From NCBI GenBank assembly GCA_014653625.1, contig JACWEI010000002.1:48580-112579 (forward strand): a stretch of 64,000 bases of DNA, read 5' to 3'. This document shows positions 41,713 through 53,544 of this stretch, piece by piece (positions within the stretch are counted from its first letter, which is position 1; each line of letters begins with the position of its first letter). A program made the translations under genes and the position numbers. Under the pieces are notes generated by a model. It searched no databases. It was not told where the DNA came from and was given only the letters and a program-made list of their open reading frames with translations. Source of the DNA: Pelagibacterales bacterium SAG-MED39. GTDB taxonomy: Bacteria; Pseudomonadota; Alphaproteobacteria; Pelagibacterales; Pelagibacteraceae.

Positions 41713-44700
41713 ATGAATAAAAATTTAAGAGTTAAAAGTGGAAAAATAATTGATGAAACCTATAGAATTTCTTTTCAATTCAATGGAAAAACTTATTATG
41801 GTTTTCAAGGTGATACGCTAGCTTCTGCACTGTTAGCTAATGATGTACACTTAGTTGCTAGGAGCTTCAAATATCATAGACCACGTGGTATTATGACTGC
41901 AGGCTCTGAAGAACCTAATGCTATTGTTCAACTACACGACAATTCAGACAGAACAGAACCAAATGTAAGAGCTACAGAAATTGAAATTTATGAGGGCCTA
42001 GTAGCTTCAAGTCAAAATTGTTGGCCCACAGTAAATTTCGATATTGGTGGTATTAATAATTTTTTATCTCCTCTCCTGCCTGCGGGTTTTTACTATAAGA
42101 CTTTTATGTGGCCAGCAAGTTTATGGGAAAAATATGAATATTTTATTAGAAAGTCAGCTGGTTTAGGTAAATCACCAACAAAAGCAGATCCTGATGTGTA
42201 CGAACACAGGTATATTCATTGTGATGTTTTAGTCATTGGGTCAGGTATTTCAGGAATTATAGCTGCAAAGATATCAGCTAAAAATGGATTCAAAACTCTC
42301 TTAGTCGAAGAAAAACCTAATCTTGGAGGATCAACTATTTATCAAAACTCAGATCATTTTAAAATTAACAATCAAAATTCAGGATCGTGGTTAGATAAAG
42401 AAATTAATGAAATTAAAAAATTAAAAAATTTAGAAATTAAAACTAGAACAAGCGTGGCGGCTTATCATGGGTACAACTTTTTATTAGCACGAGAAAGTCT
42501 TACTGATCATTTGCCTATTGAACAAAGAAAAGGCAAAACAAGACACAGGTTACTTAAGATAAGAGCAAAAAAAGTAATCTCTGCTACAGGGTCAATTGAA
42601 AGACCAATGATATTTGATAATAATGACCGTCCTGGAATATTACTGTCATCATCAATCAAGAGATATGTAGACCTATTTGGTGTAGCTTGTGGTGAAAAGA
42701 ATATTTTATTTACAAATAATGATAGTGCCTACGAGACTGCAATTAGTTTAATTCAAAAAGGCATAAATATTGAGGCAATAATTGACAACAGAGAAGAGAT
42801 AGATTCTAGATTAGTTTATGAGGTAGAAAAAAATAATATAAAAATTTTTAAGGGTTTTACCGTAACAGATACTGGTGGTTATAAAAGAATAAAAAGAATT
42901 TCTATTATGCAACTATCAAAAGATGGTCAAAAAGTTATAGGTTCAAAGATTAATATATCTTGTGATTGTCTTGGCGTATCAGGTGGATGGACTCCTGCTG
43001 TTCACTTATTTACACAATCTGGTGGAAAATTAAAATTTAGAGATGAAGATCAAACATTTATTCCAGATAGTTATCCCTCAGACCAATTAAGTATAGGTGC
43101 ATGTAATGGTGATTTAACTTTAGATGAAATTTTAGGTAATGTTCCTCAAGTTCTAAAAAAATTTTTAAATATCGAAGCTACCGAATATGCAAACTTAGAA
43201 ACATTATCTTCAACTAACAAATCAAAAAGGAATATTTGGCTTTTACCAACTGACAAAATATTAGGTAAAACAAAATCTTTTGTTGATTTTCAGAATGATT
43301 CAACTGCTAAAGATATTAAATTAGCATTGAGAGAGGGTTTTAGATCAATTGAACACGTTAAAAGATATACAACAACTGGAATGGGAACTGATCAAGGAAA
43401 ACTAGGAAATATGCATGCTCTTGGAATTATTTCTGAAACAGCTGATGCTAAAATGGGTAAACTTGGAACAACAACTTTTAGACCACCCTACACTCCTTTA
43501 ACCTTTGGAACGATTGTTGGAAGAAATGTTGGAGAATTTTTTGATGTTTTTAGAAAAACACCTATGCATGAATGGCATACAGATAATAAAGCTGAATTTG
43601 AAAATGTTGGTCAATGGAAACGAGCCTGGTATTATCCAAAAAATAATGAGGATATGCATCAAGCAGTACAAAGAGAAAGTAAAGCTGCTAGAGAAAGTGC
43701 TGGTATATTAGATGCATCTACACTTGGTAAAATTGATATTCAAGGAACAGATGCCTCTGAGTTTTTAAATCGTGTATATACAAATGCCTGGTCAAAGCTC
43801 GCAGTTGGTAAATGTCGGTATGGTCTAATGCTTAATGAGGATGGCATGGTATATGATGACGGAGTTACTACTCGATTAGATGAAAATCATTATATAATGA
43901 CCACTACAACTGGTGGAGCCGCAAATGTTATGAGCAAACTAGAAGACTACCTACAAACTGAGTGGCCAGAATTAGATGTATATTTAACATCTGTAACTGA
44001 TCATTTTGCTACAGTAAGTGTTTGTGGTCCTAATAGTAAAAAAATTATATCTCAAGTTATACCAGATTTGGATTTTTCAGATAAAAATTTTCCGCATATG
44101 TCTTTTAAAAATGCAAAAATTGGAAAAATTAATTGTAGAGTTATGAGAATAAGTTTTACAGGTGAACAAAGCTATGAAATAAATATTCAAGCAAATTATG
44201 GAAAATCTGTTTGGGAAAAATGTATGGAAGCTGGAAAAGATTATAATATTACTCCCTATGGAACTGAAACAATGCATTTACTCCGAGCTGAAAAAGGTTT
44301 CATAATTGTTGGCCAAGATACTGATGCTACAATGACTCCTATCGATTTACAGATGGATTGGATTGTAAGTAAAAAGAAATATGATTTTATTGGAAAAAGA
44401 TCTTTATATAGATCTGACACTATTAGAGAAGATAGAAAACAGCTCGTTGGATTACTAACTGAAGATCCTAATGAAATATTAGAAGAAGGAGCACAAATAG
44501 TAGCCGATGTAAATAAATCACCTATAGAAATGTTAGGACATATTACATCAAGTTATTACAGTCCTAACCTTAAAAAATCTATAGCTCTTGGTGTTGTTAA
44601 AGGTGGAAAAAATAGGATGGGACAAAAATTAATAATTCCGATGGAAAAAAAGAATATCAATGTGACAGTGGCAGACCCAGTTTTTTTAGATAAGGAAAAC

Positions 44701-44718
44701 AAGAGATTAAATGCTTAA
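41713..44718 (+). CDS. soxA: sarcosine oxidase alpha subunit
   Basis: YGFQGDTLASALLANDVHLVARSFKYHRPRG; central FAD domain; C-terminal GcvT-like domain. Confidence 0.97.
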   Translation: MNKNLRVKSGKIIDETYRISFQFNGKTYYGFQGDTLASALLANDVHLVARSFKYHRPRGIMTAGSEEPNAIVQLHDNSDRTEPNVRATEIEIYEGLVASSQNCWPTVNFDIGGINNFLSPLLPAGFYYKTFMWPASLWEKYEYFIRKSAGLGKSPTKADPDVYEHRYIHCDVLVIGSGISGIIAAKISAKNGFKTLLVEEKPNLGGSTIYQNSDHFKINNQNSGSWLDKEINEIKKLKNLEIKTRTSVAAYHGYNFLLARESLTDHLPIEQRKGKTRHRLLKIRAKKVISATGSIERPMIFDNNDRPGILLSSSIKRYVDLFGVACGEKNILFTNNDSAYETAISLIQKGINIEAIIDNREEIDSRLVYEVEKNNIKIFKGFTVTDTGGYKRIKRISIMQLSKDGQKVIGSKINISCDCLGVSGGWTPAVHLFTQSGGKLKFRDEDQTFIPDSYPSDQLSIGACNGDLTLDEILGNVPQVLKKFLNIEATEYANLETLSSTNKSKRNIWLLPTDKILGKTKSFVDFQNDSTAKDIKLALREGFRSIEHVKRYTTTGMGTDQGKLGNMHALGIISETADAKMGKLGTTTFRPPYTPLTFGTIVGRNVGEFFDVFRKTPMHEWHTDNKAEFENVGQWKRAWYYPKNNEDMHQAVQRESKAARESAGILDASTLGKIDIQGTDASEFLNRVYTNAWSKLAVGKCRYGLMLNEDGMVYDDGVTTRLDENHYIMTTTTGGAANVMSKLEDYLQTEWPELDVYLTSVTDHFATVSVCGPNSKKIISQVIPDLDFSDKNFPHMSFKNAKIGKINCRVMRISFTGEQSYEINIQANYGKSVWEKCMEAGKDYNITPYGTETMHLLRAEKGFIIVGQDTDATMTPIDLQMDWIVSKKKYDFIGKRSLYRSDTIREDRKQLVGLLTEDPNEILEEGAQIVADVNKSPIEMLGHITSSYYSPNLKKSIALGVVKGGKNRMGQKLIIPMEKKNINVTVADPVFLDKENKRLNA

Positions 44719-45274
44719 TTACAGCCAAACACTTACTGAACAAATATCAGTACAAGATCTTCAAATGAAAGAAGTCAAACCAATTATGAAATTGATAGTA
44801 AGAGGTAAAAAAAGAGAATTTATTTCTGCTGTTGGTAAATCTTTAAATATTCTTTTACCAACTGAGTCAAATACATCTACTCAAAGTGATAAATTAACTG
44901 CAGTTTGGTTAAGTCCTGATGAATGGATGATTTATTCAAATGAACCTGTTGATGAAAATACTAATAACTATGAAACTGAAGAACTATTAAATAATAACAT
45001 TTCAAAATTGAATCTTGGTGCAATAACAGATGTTACTGATCAATTCGTGATGATTAATCTTAAGGGTAATAAAATTTATGAATTATTTCAGGCTGGATCA
45101 CCCTTCAATTTTAATAATTTTCAAAATAAGAAAGGTGCTGTTACTCAAACAATTTTAAATAAAATTGATATAATTGTTCATAATCAGGATAAAAATCTAG
45201 TAAATCTGTTTGTTAGACGCTCTTTTTCACAACATTTGTTTTCTTGGATGAACGACGCTGCGTCAAGATTATAG
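44711..45274 (+). CDS. soxG: sarcosine oxidase gamma subunit
   Basis: Position after soxA; AVWLSPDEWMIYS, FVRRSFSQHLFSWMNDA. Confidence 0.88.
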   Translation: MLNYSQTLTEQISVQDLQMKEVKPIMKLIVRGKKREFISAVGKSLNILLPTESNTSTQSDKLTAVWLSPDEWMIYSNEPVDENTNNYETEELLNNNISKLNLGAITDVTDQFVMINLKGNKIYELFQAGSPFNFNNFQNKKGAVTQTILNKIDIIVHNQDKNLVNLFVRRSFSQHLFSWMNDAASRL

Positions 45275-45308
45275 TCACAATTTATTTTAAAATCAGTTAT
45301 CAAACTGA

Positions 45309-46076
45309 ATGAAAAAATTATTATTAATTGTATTAATTACATTTTTACCCCTTTCTTCAAACGCAGAATCGAATTTAGACAAAATACTTTCAGCTGGAGT
45401 ATTAAAAGTTGGAACAACTGGAGACTGGGATCCAATGACAATGAAAGATCCAGCAACTAATAAATACAAAGGGTTTGATATTGATGTAATGAATGAACTA
45501 GCTAAGGACATGGGTGTTAAGGTTGAATTTGTTCCTGCAGAATGGAAGACTATTGTTTCAGGTATTACATCAGCTAGATATGATATTTCAACAAGTGTAA
45601 CAAAAACTCCAAAAAGAGCTGAAGTGGCAGGATTTACAGATACTTATTATAAATATGGAACTGTTCCACTAGTTCTTAAGAAAAATTTAAAAAAATTCTC
45701 AACATGGGACTCATTAAATAGTTCTAATGTTACAATAGCTACAACACTTGGTACATCTCAGGAAGAAAAAGCAAAAGAATTTTTTCCTAAATCCAAATTA
45801 AATTCTATTGAAGCACCAGCAAGGGACTTTCAAGAAGTTTTAGCTGGTAGAGCAGATGGAAACATTACAAGTTCAACAGAAGCAAACAAATTAGTAATCA
45901 AATATCCACAATTAGCTATAGTTCCTGATGGAGAAAAAAATCCAGCCTTTTTAGCAATGATGGTACCTAAAGGTGATGATAAATGGAATAATTACATTAA
46001 TGGTTGGATAAAAAAGAAAAAATCATCTGGCTTCTTTACTAAACTATTAGATAAATATAATTTAAAAAGCTTATAA
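45309..46076 (+). CDS. periplasmic amino-acid-type ABC substrate-binding protein
   Basis: Signal peptide then [38 protein letters not shown]. Confidence 0.9.
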   Translation: MKKLLLIVLITFLPLSSNAESNLDKILSAGVLKVGTTGDWDPMTMKDPATNKYKGFDIDVMNELAKDMGVKVEFVPAEWKTIVSGITSARYDISTSVTKTPKRAEVAGFTDTYYKYGTVPLVLKKNLKKFSTWDSLNSSNVTIATTLGTSQEEKAKEFFPKSKLNSIEAPARDFQEVLAGRADGNITSSTEANKLVIKYPQLAIVPDGEKNPAFLAMMVPKGDDKWNNYINGWIKKKKSSGFFTKLLDKYNLKSL

Positions 46077-46116
46077 TCAATTAGTAATTATTATTTAATT
46101 CTTTATAAATCAGGTA

Positions 46117-46848
46117 GTGAGAAATTTTTTTTTTTTACTTCTGATACTACCGTTAACCTCATGTGGTAAAAGTGAACTCAATTGGTTAATTCTATCTCCA
46201 AATAATGTTGAAGGATTAACTAATCTCAAATTTTTATTAAGTGGTCTAACTACAACAATTTTTATTTCCGTTATATCAATCGTTATTTCAATGATAATTG
46301 GTTTTATCGTTGCTGTTCCCTCTTTAGCAAAAAGTAAAGTTTTAACTTATCTAAATATTGGATATGTCGAAATTGTAAGAGCGATACCTCTTTTAGTTTT
46401 AATCCTATGGATTTATTATGGACTTCCAATAATGAGTGGAATAAGCTTTAGTCCGTTTGTTTCAGGTATAATAGCTTTATCTATAAGCGAAAGTGCATTT
46501 CAAGCAGAAATATTTAGGGCTGGAATAAATTCAATCAAGAAAGCTCAATGGGAAGCGGGAAGCTCTCTTGGATTAAATTTCTTTAGAAAATTAAGATTTG
46601 TTATTCTACCTCAAGCAATTAAAAACATTTTGCCAGCAATTGGTAACCAGTTTGTTTATGTATTAAAAATGTCATCTTTAGTTTCAATAATAGGTATAGG
46701 AGACTTAACAAGAAAAGCAAACGAGCTAGTGGTAACAACCTATAGACCTTTAGAGATTTATACTTTTTTAATTCTTGAATATCTAATCTTGATATTAATT
46801 GTCTCTTATTTTGTAAGAAAATTAGAGAAAAAACTTAAAAAAGATTAG
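46117..46848 (+). CDS. amino-acid-type ABC transporter permease (GTG start)
   Basis: EIVRAIPLLVLILWIYYGLP, WEAGSSLGLNFFRKLRFVILPQAIKNILPAIGNQFV. Confidence 0.9.
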   Translation: MRNFFFLLLILPLTSCGKSELNWLILSPNNVEGLTNLKFLLSGLTTTIFISVISIVISMIIGFIVAVPSLAKSKVLTYLNIGYVEIVRAIPLLVLILWIYYGLPIMSGISFSPFVSGIIALSISESAFQAEIFRAGINSIKKAQWEAGSSLGLNFFRKLRFVILPQAIKNILPAIGNQFVYVLKMSSLVSIIGIGDLTRKANELVVTTYRPLEIYTFLILEYLILILIVSYFVRKLEKKLKKD

Positions 46849-47372
46849 TTTTTTTTCCTCCATTCCCAAGGCATTTCAAATTTACCTGACCACAGTCCTA
46901 GTTTTTTCTTTTTGGCTAAATTTTCTTGAGATACAAATTTTTTTGAATACTTTCGATAAGCTACAGCATATCCACTTGAAACCATCCATCTATTTATATT
47001 AGTTTTATCTTTAAAACATTCAGCAATAAATCGATTATATCTGTCCTTATTGCTTGATTTGCAAATTACAAATTTATTATCAATTTTTATTCTTAATTTA
47101 TTGGTAGAAATTTCTCCACATTTATAATTCTTATTTAAAGTTAAAAAAAAAATTGATAACCATGATTTTTGACATTGTTGTTTTTTTTCTGGTGCGTCTA
47201 TACCAAAAAGTCTAATTTTATTTTTTTCTATCTTTATAGTATCACCATCAATTACTTTAGCTATTCCAGAAATAATCTTTGGTTCATCTGATTTAACATC
47301 ATTATAAGTAAGAAAAAAAAATATTAGACATATACTAATAGCTAAAAAGAGTTTTATTTTGTTTAAAAACAT
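46845..47372 (-). CDS. secreted thermonuclease-family (SNase-like) nuclease
   Basis: KVIDGDTIKIEKNKIRLFGIDAPEKKQQC, KDRYNRFIAECF, GYAVAYRKYS. Confidence 0.88.
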   Translation of the reverse strand: MFLNKIKLFLAISICLIFFFLTYNDVKSDEPKIISGIAKVIDGDTIKIEKNKIRLFGIDAPEKKQQCQKSWLSIFFLTLNKNYKCGEISTNKLRIKIDNKFVICKSSNKDRYNRFIAECFKDKTNINRWMVSSGYAVAYRKYSKKFVSQENLAKKKKLGLWSGKFEMPWEWRKKN

Positions 47373-48705
47373 TATTTAAAAAATAACCAATAAATATTAA
47401 AACTGCAATTCCCATTATCCAATTTGTAGCCATAATTGTATAAAAAATATCTTCATAATCACCTCCTCTAATATTTATTACATACCATAAGCTTAAAAAT
47501 GGAAATGCAGTGAGTCTTAATATACTCATGTAAAGACTGTAAAGAGGTTTTTTTACAGCTTGAAAAACAGCAGTTGTTATAAAAAATATAGGATAAATTG
47601 GACCTATCAATGCAGCTATCTTTAAATAAATTGTACCATACTTAATTGCTTCATTGTTATTTGTAAATTGAGATACAAAATATTCTGCTCCAATAAATAA
47701 TATTATACCAGCTAAAGCCATAAAAGCTGATCCAAAATATAAAGCCTTCGTATAAAGCTCTCTTATACGATCATAAGCTTTTGCACCAAAATTTTGGCCA
47801 CCTATCGAAAGTACTGCTGTATTTAATCCAATAACTGGCAACAATATAACTTGTTCAATTCTTAATGCAGCACCATAACCTGCTGTAGCTAAATCGCCAA
47901 ATTTTCCAATAAAATATAAAATATTAAAAATTCCTACACCAATAAATAACATACTAAACATAACGGGTACTGATTGAATTGTTAAAGATTTAAGGAAATT
48001 AAATTTTGGAACAAAACATATTAATTTTAAGTATTCTCTAATTTTGCAATTATTCACTTTATAAGCTAAATAAATTGTTCCTACTGATTGTGAAATAACT
48101 GTAGCAATAGCAAGACCTGAAATACCAAAACCTGGAATAAATCCATATCCCCAAATAAATAAAGGATTTAAAAAAATATTTAAAAAGAAACTAAATATTA
48201 AAACATTTCTATAACTTTTTGTATCACCCTGTGCATTTAGAGTACCATTTAAAGAAATTTGTATTAGTACAATAAATGTTCCATAAAAAATAATATCTAG
48301 ATACTTTCTTGTTAATATTATTCCATCAGCATCAGAGCCCATTACTCCTAAAAGAAAATTTGATACATTTAAACCAAATAGCGTAACTATAATTGAAACT
48401 ACTAATGCAAAAATCAAAGATTGAGCAATATATAAAGATGCTGTTCGATCATTTTTTTCACCTATTGAATTTCCTATTAAAGTATTAGTTGCTGCACCAA
48501 TACCAACACCGACAGCTATTATAGTAAAATAAATTGGAAATGACTTAGCTATTGCTCCTATTGCTTCAGCTGAAATCTTGCCAGCAAACCATGTATCTAC
48601 TAAATTATAAAACGTCTGAAATAGTGATCCAACACTAGCAGGAATAGTTACTTTTCTTAATAAAAACCATATTGGATCTTTTGTTAATTTGTAAGACTGA
48701 GACAA
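47335..48705 (-). CDS. MATE family efflux transporter
   Basis: TIPASVGSLFQTFYNLVDTWFAGKISAEAIGA; internal duplication; 12 TM pattern. Confidence 0.93.
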   Translation of the reverse strand: MSQSYKLTKDPIWFLLRKVTIPASVGSLFQTFYNLVDTWFAGKISAEAIGAIAKSFPIYFTIIAVGVGIGAATNTLIGNSIGEKNDRTASLYIAQSLIFALVVSIIVTLFGLNVSNFLLGVMGSDADGIILTRKYLDIIFYGTFIVLIQISLNGTLNAQGDTKSYRNVLIFSFFLNIFLNPLFIWGYGFIPGFGISGLAIATVISQSVGTIYLAYKVNNCKIREYLKLICFVPKFNFLKSLTIQSVPVMFSMLFIGVGIFNILYFIGKFGDLATAGYGAALRIEQVILLPVIGLNTAVLSIGGQNFGAKAYDRIRELYTKALYFGSAFMALAGIILFIGAEYFVSQFTNNNEAIKYGTIYLKIAALIGPIYPIFFITTAVFQAVKKPLYSLYMSILRLTAFPFLSLWYVINIRGGDYEDIFYTIMATNWIMGIAVLIFIGYFLNNVFKQNKTLFSY

Positions 48706-48714
48706 TAATTATCC

Positions 48715-49623
48715 TTATTTAAATTCTTTTTGAAAAATATGTTTTTTTCCAGATACTTTTGCTTTGTATATCTGACTTTGTCTCATTCTAAAACGTGATT
48801 TTTGTGATTTTGTTAATTTGTCATAACATCTAGAACAAGATACACCCTCCTCATATTTTTTAGAATTTTTGTCTTTTTTTGAAATAGGCATTCTGCAACC
48901 ACTGCAAACTGAGTAAGTTCCATTAATTAGTCCATGCTTAAGGCTAATTCTATTATCAAATACAAAACACTCACCTTTCCATAAACTATCTTTTTTTTTA
49001 ATCTTTTGTAGATAATTCAAAATACCACCATTCAATTGATAAATGTTTTTAAATCCCTTATTCTTTAAATAAACAGAAGTTTTTTCACATCTTATTCCAC
49101 CAGTACAAAACATAGCGACTGGTTTCTTTTTATTAAGTTTATTGAGGTATCTTGGAAAATCTCTAAAATTGTTAATATCTGGATTTATGGACTTTTTAAA
49201 AGTACCCACATCGTATTCAAATGGTTTACGAGTATCTATTATGTGAGTATCTTTTTTTTTAATTAAATCGTTCCATTGTTTTGGATCTAAATGCGTCTCT
49301 ATACTTCTTTCCTTAGGATTTAAAGTAAAATTCATAGGAACAACTTCTTTTTTGATTTTTACTTTTGGTTTATGAAAAGGTTGAAATAAAGATTTTGAAA
49401 TATTATTACTATCAAAATATTTGAATGAAAGTAAAGATTTGATTTTTTTGACAGTTTTTTCAATATTTTTGTTATTACCAGATATAGTACCATTTAATCC
49501 TTCTTGAGAAATTATTATAGTTCCCCTTATATCATTTTTAATAAGGATCTTTTGTAAAAGAATTTTCTTTTTCTTAAAAGATTTAATCTTAATAAATTTA
49601 TAAAAACCAAAAACTTTAAACAT
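48715..49623 (-). CDS. trhO: rhodanese-type tRNA uridine hydroxylase (YceA family)
   Basis: IISQEGLNGTISG, IDTRKPFEYDVGTF, VAMFCTGGIRCEKTSVYLKNKGF. Confidence 0.92.
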   Translation of the reverse strand: MFKVFGFYKFIKIKSFKKKKILLQKILIKNDIRGTIIISQEGLNGTISGNNKNIEKTVKKIKSLLSFKYFDSNNISKSLFQPFHKPKVKIKKEVVPMNFTLNPKERSIETHLDPKQWNDLIKKKDTHIIDTRKPFEYDVGTFKKSINPDINNFRDFPRYLNKLNKKKPVAMFCTGGIRCEKTSVYLKNKGFKNIYQLNGGILNYLQKIKKKDSLWKGECFVFDNRISLKHGLINGTYSVCSGCRMPISKKDKNSKKYEEGVSCSRCYDKLTKSQKSRFRMRQSQIYKAKVSGKKHIFQKEFK

Positions 49624-50273
49624 TATAACAGCCTACAAACAGTCATTCCATCACCTAACGGTATAATAATTTGCTCTACTCTTTTATCTTCTGAGACTAT
49701 TTTATTAAATTCTCTTATGTATACAGTAAATTTATCATTATTATTTTCATCTGCCACTTCTCCATGCCACAGGACATTATCAATAATTATTAATCCATCT
49801 TTTTTTAATAATCCTAAAGATTTTTCATAATATTCTTTGTAGTTCATTTTATCAGCATCTATAAAAATCATATCAAATTTCTTATTATTTAACTCTACTA
49901 GAGTTTCAAGTGCAGGCTTAATTATTGTTTCTATTTTATGATCTTGATTGGCCTTTTTAAAAAAATTTAATGCTATTTTGTTAGTTTCTTCGTTTTTATC
50001 TAGTGCAATAAGCTTACCGTCCTCTGGTAAAGCAAGTGAAATTGAAAGCGCACTAAGTCCTGTAAAAGTTCCAATTTCAAGCACATCTTTTATATTTGAA
50101 ATTTTTATTATCAGATGAAGTAAATAACATTGAGTAGGATCAATTTGCATCCTTTTAATTTCACCTAATGATTTGTTATAATCAATTATTTCTTGCTGGA
50201 TTGGATTCAATTTTAAACCAAAATTATCAATGTATTTTTGTAACTTTTCTGTGATATCAAGGTTTGCACCCAT
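49623..50273 (-). CDS. class I SAM-dependent O-methyltransferase (family 3)
   Basis: VLEIGTFTGLSALSIS, DMIFIDADKMNYKEYYE, LIIIDNVLWHG. Confidence 0.92.
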   Translation of the reverse strand: MGANLDITEKLQKYIDNFGLKLNPIQQEIIDYNKSLGEIKRMQIDPTQCYLLHLIIKISNIKDVLEIGTFTGLSALSISLALPEDGKLIALDKNEETNKIALNFFKKANQDHKIETIIKPALETLVELNNKKFDMIFIDADKMNYKEYYEKSLGLLKKDGLIIIDNVLWHGEVADENNNDKFTVYIREFNKIVSEDKRVEQIIIPLGDGMTVCRLL

Positions 50274-50277
50274 TGCT

Positions 50278-51753
50278 TTAAAGCTTTTTTTTTAATATCT
50301 CATTAATTAATTGAGGATTTGCTTTACCACCAGAAGCTTTCATCGCTTGCCCTACAAAAAATCCAAATAATTTTTCTTTACCTTGTTTGTATTCAATAGC
50401 TTTTTCTCTGTTATCATTAATGATTTTTTCTATTAGAGCTTCTAACGCTTTAGGGTCGCTCTGTTGTTTTAATCCTTTTTCTTCAACAATTTTTTGGGGG
50501 TCCTTATCTCCATCCATCATTAATTCAAATACAGTTTTAGCTATTTTTCCTGAGATTGTTCCATTTTTGATCAAGTTAACTAATATTGCTAAATTCTTTG
50601 AACTTATTGGACTTTGAGAAATTTCTAAGTTTTTATTGTTTAGAACAGCAAACAATTCACCTGTAATCCAATTAACTGCTAGCTTAATATCCTTGTTCTT
50701 ACCCATTTTGCTAACAACTTCTTCGAAGTATTTTGCAGTATCAATATCTGAAACTAAAATATTTGCCTCGTACGGGGATACTTTAAAGTCTTTAATAAAT
50801 CTTTTCTTTTTATCATCTGGTAACTCTGGAATTTCACTTTTAAGTTTTTTAATAAATTCATTGGAAACTTCCAAAGGTAACAAGTCAGGATCTGGAAAAT
50901 ATCTATAATCATGAGCATCTTCTTTTGATCTCATAGATCTAGTTTCATTTTTTTTAGTATCAAATAATCTTGTCTCTTGATCGATTGATTCACCCTCCTC
51001 TATTAAATCAACTTGTCTATTAGCTTCATAATCAATTGCCATTTGCATGAACTTTATAGAGTTAACATTTTTTATCTCACATCTTGTACCTAAGTTTTTA
51101 GAACCTTTGGCTCTTACTGATACATTTACGTCAGCTCTTAAAGATCCTTCCTGCATATTTCCATCACAAGTTCCTAAATATCTCATTATTGATCTTAGTT
51201 TTTTTATATAAGCACTAACCTCATCTGGAGATCTTAGGTCTGGTTTACTTACAATTTCCATTAAAGCTACACCAGATCTATTTAAATCAACATAAGTGCT
51301 TTGAGGATCCAAATCATGAATACTTTTTCCAGCGTCCTGTTCTAAATGTAATCTTTCAATACCGATTTCTTTTTGACCCTCTGGCATATCTAAAATAACT
51401 TTACCTTCACCTACTATTGGATCTTTAAATTGAGAAATTTGATACCCTTGAGGCAAATCAGCATAAAAATAATTTTTTCTATCAAATACTGAACGATTAT
51501 TGATTTTAGCATTAAGACCAATACCAGTTTTAATTGCTTGTTTTACACAAAACTCGTTGATCACAGGTAACATTCCAGGAAATGCTGCATCAACTAAGCT
51601 TACTTGTGTGTTTGGTTCTGCACCAAATTTAGTTGATGAGGTTGAAAATAATTTTGACTCTGAGGTGACTTGTGCGTGTACTTCTAATCCAATTATAACT
51701 TCATATTGATTATCTTTTCTACTAATTAGATATTCTAATTTGTCTTTACTCAT
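50278..51753 (-). CDS. gatB: Asp-tRNA(Asn)/Glu-tRNA(Gln) amidotransferase subunit B
   Basis: [30 protein letters not shown]. Confidence 0.97.
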   Translation of the reverse strand: MSKDKLEYLISRKDNQYEVIIGLEVHAQVTSESKLFSTSSTKFGAEPNTQVSLVDAAFPGMLPVINEFCVKQAIKTGIGLNAKINNRSVFDRKNYFYADLPQGYQISQFKDPIVGEGKVILDMPEGQKEIGIERLHLEQDAGKSIHDLDPQSTYVDLNRSGVALMEIVSKPDLRSPDEVSAYIKKLRSIMRYLGTCDGNMQEGSLRADVNVSVRAKGSKNLGTRCEIKNVNSIKFMQMAIDYEANRQVDLIEEGESIDQETRLFDTKKNETRSMRSKEDAHDYRYFPDPDLLPLEVSNEFIKKLKSEIPELPDDKKKRFIKDFKVSPYEANILVSDIDTAKYFEEVVSKMGKNKDIKLAVNWITGELFAVLNNKNLEISQSPISSKNLAILVNLIKNGTISGKIAKTVFELMMDGDKDPQKIVEEKGLKQQSDPKALEALIEKIINDNREKAIEYKQGKEKLFGFFVGQAMKASGGKANPQLINEILKKKL

Positions 51754-53207
51754 TTAATCCACCAATCATTTATCTTATTTTTAAAACTGATTTTTTCCTC
51801 CATAGCATAAGCAATATTTAATATATTTTGTTCATCAAAAGCTTTTCCAATTATCTGTAAACCTAGCGGATATCCTTTTGAGTCATGGCCTGCTGGAATA
51901 GAAATCCCTGGTAAACCTGCTAAATTAACTGGCACTGTAAAGATATCATTTAAATACATTGATACAGGATCATCTTTTTTCTCACCAATCTTAAATGCTG
52001 AGCTAGGAGTTGATGGAGTTAATATAGCGTCAACTTTTTTATATACCTCATCAAAATCATTTTTAATTAATTTTCTTACTTTTTGCGCTTTAAGATAATA
52101 AGCATCATAATAACCTGAGGATAAAACATAAGTTCCAATCATTATTCTTCTTTGAACTTCTGCTCCGAAGCCTTCTGATCTTGTCTTCTCATACATATCT
52201 ATAAGATTTTCTCCTTTAGCTCTAAATCCATATTTTACCCCATCATATCTTGCTAGATTAGATGAAGCTTCTGCTGGTGCAACAATATAATAAGCAGGTA
52301 AAGCATAACTTGTATGTGGAAGAGTTATATCAATAATTTCAGCACCGCAGTCCTTTGCATATTGAATGCCTTTTTGCCAAAGTTCTTCAATTTCTTTTGG
52401 CATTCCATCAACTCTATATTCTTTTGGTATTCCGATTTTTTTACCCTTAATATTTTTTGTTAATTCTTTACTGTATTCATTTCTTTTAAAGTCAATTGAA
52501 GTTGAGTCTTTTGAGTCATAAGTGCTGATTATTTCTTGAAGTAAAGCACAATCTTTTACATTTTGTGCCATAGGACCTGCTTGATCTAAAGAAGATGCAA
52601 ATGCAACTATTCCATATCTTGAACAACTCCCATAAGTTGGTTTTAGACCTACAATACCAGTGAATGAAGCTGGCTGTCTAATAGATCCTCCAGTATCAGT
52701 TCCAATAGTTATTGGTGTTAGTTGGCCTGCAACTGCAGAAGCTGAACCACCTGATGAACCTCCAGGAACCAAATTTTTATCAACTGGATTTTGTACATTA
52801 CCAAAAAAACTTGTTTCATTTGAAGATCCCATTGCAAATTCGTCACAATTTAGTTTACCAAGCAGAATAGCACCCTCATTCCAAATATTTTGTGTAACAG
52901 TAGACTCATAAGTTGGTACAAAATTATTTAAGATCTTACTTCCAGCAGTTGTACGAACATTCTTAGTGCAAAACAAATCTTTTACAGCAATTGGTATACC
53001 AGGTAATTTTAAATCGAGATTTTGTTTTTCATCAAATTTTTTAGCTTTTTCTAAAGCTGATGAATAATCTTCTGAAATATATGCATTCAATTCTTTTGAC
53101 TTTTCAGATCTATCAATAAACGCTTTTGTAACTTCATTTGAAGAAAGTTTTTTTTCTTTAATATTTTTAACTAACTCTGAAAGTGATTGTTTCGTAATAT
53201 CAGACAT
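51750..53207 (-). CDS. gatA: Asp-tRNA(Asn)/Glu-tRNA(Gln) amidotransferase subunit A
   Basis: Amidase signature [26 protein letters not shown]. Confidence 0.97.
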   Translation of the reverse strand: MSDITKQSLSELVKNIKEKKLSSNEVTKAFIDRSEKSKELNAYISEDYSSALEKAKKFDEKQNLDLKLPGIPIAVKDLFCTKNVRTTAGSKILNNFVPTYESTVTQNIWNEGAILLGKLNCDEFAMGSSNETSFFGNVQNPVDKNLVPGGSSGGSASAVAGQLTPITIGTDTGGSIRQPASFTGIVGLKPTYGSCSRYGIVAFASSLDQAGPMAQNVKDCALLQEIISTYDSKDSTSIDFKRNEYSKELTKNIKGKKIGIPKEYRVDGMPKEIEELWQKGIQYAKDCGAEIIDITLPHTSYALPAYYIVAPAEASSNLARYDGVKYGFRAKGENLIDMYEKTRSEGFGAEVQRRIMIGTYVLSSGYYDAYYLKAQKVRKLIKNDFDEVYKKVDAILTPSTPSSAFKIGEKKDDPVSMYLNDIFTVPVNLAGLPGISIPAGHDSKGYPLGLQIIGKAFDEQNILNIAYAMEEKISFKNKINDWWIK

Positions 53208-53494
53208 TATTCAATTACCTTAGGTACTACAAAATAATCTTCATTATCTTGAGGTGAATTCTTTATTATTTCATTGCGAATATCTTTACTTTTTACCTCG
53301 TCAGATCTCAATTTTAGAGTAGTTTCAGCTACAGATGTAAGAGGCTTAACTTTGTCAGTATTCAATTCATTTAACTTTTCAATAAACTTAAAAATAGAAT
53401 TTAAATCACCAGCTAATTTCTCTGCTTTTTGCTCATCCACTGATATTCTTGATAATTTTGATATATGCTTTATTGTTTTAAGATCTATGCTCAT
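53207..53494 (-). CDS. gatC: Asp-tRNA(Asn)/Glu-tRNA(Gln) amidotransferase subunit C
   Basis: [14 protein letters not shown]...[25 protein letters not shown]. Confidence 0.95.
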   Translation of the reverse strand: MSIDLKTIKHISKLSRISVDEQKAEKLAGDLNSIFKFIEKLNELNTDKVKPLTSVAETTLKLRSDEVKSKDIRNEIIKNSPQDNEDYFVVPKVIE

Positions 53495-53544
53495 ATGCTA
53501 TTTAAATATGACGCAAACTATCACTTAAGTTTAAAATATACAAT

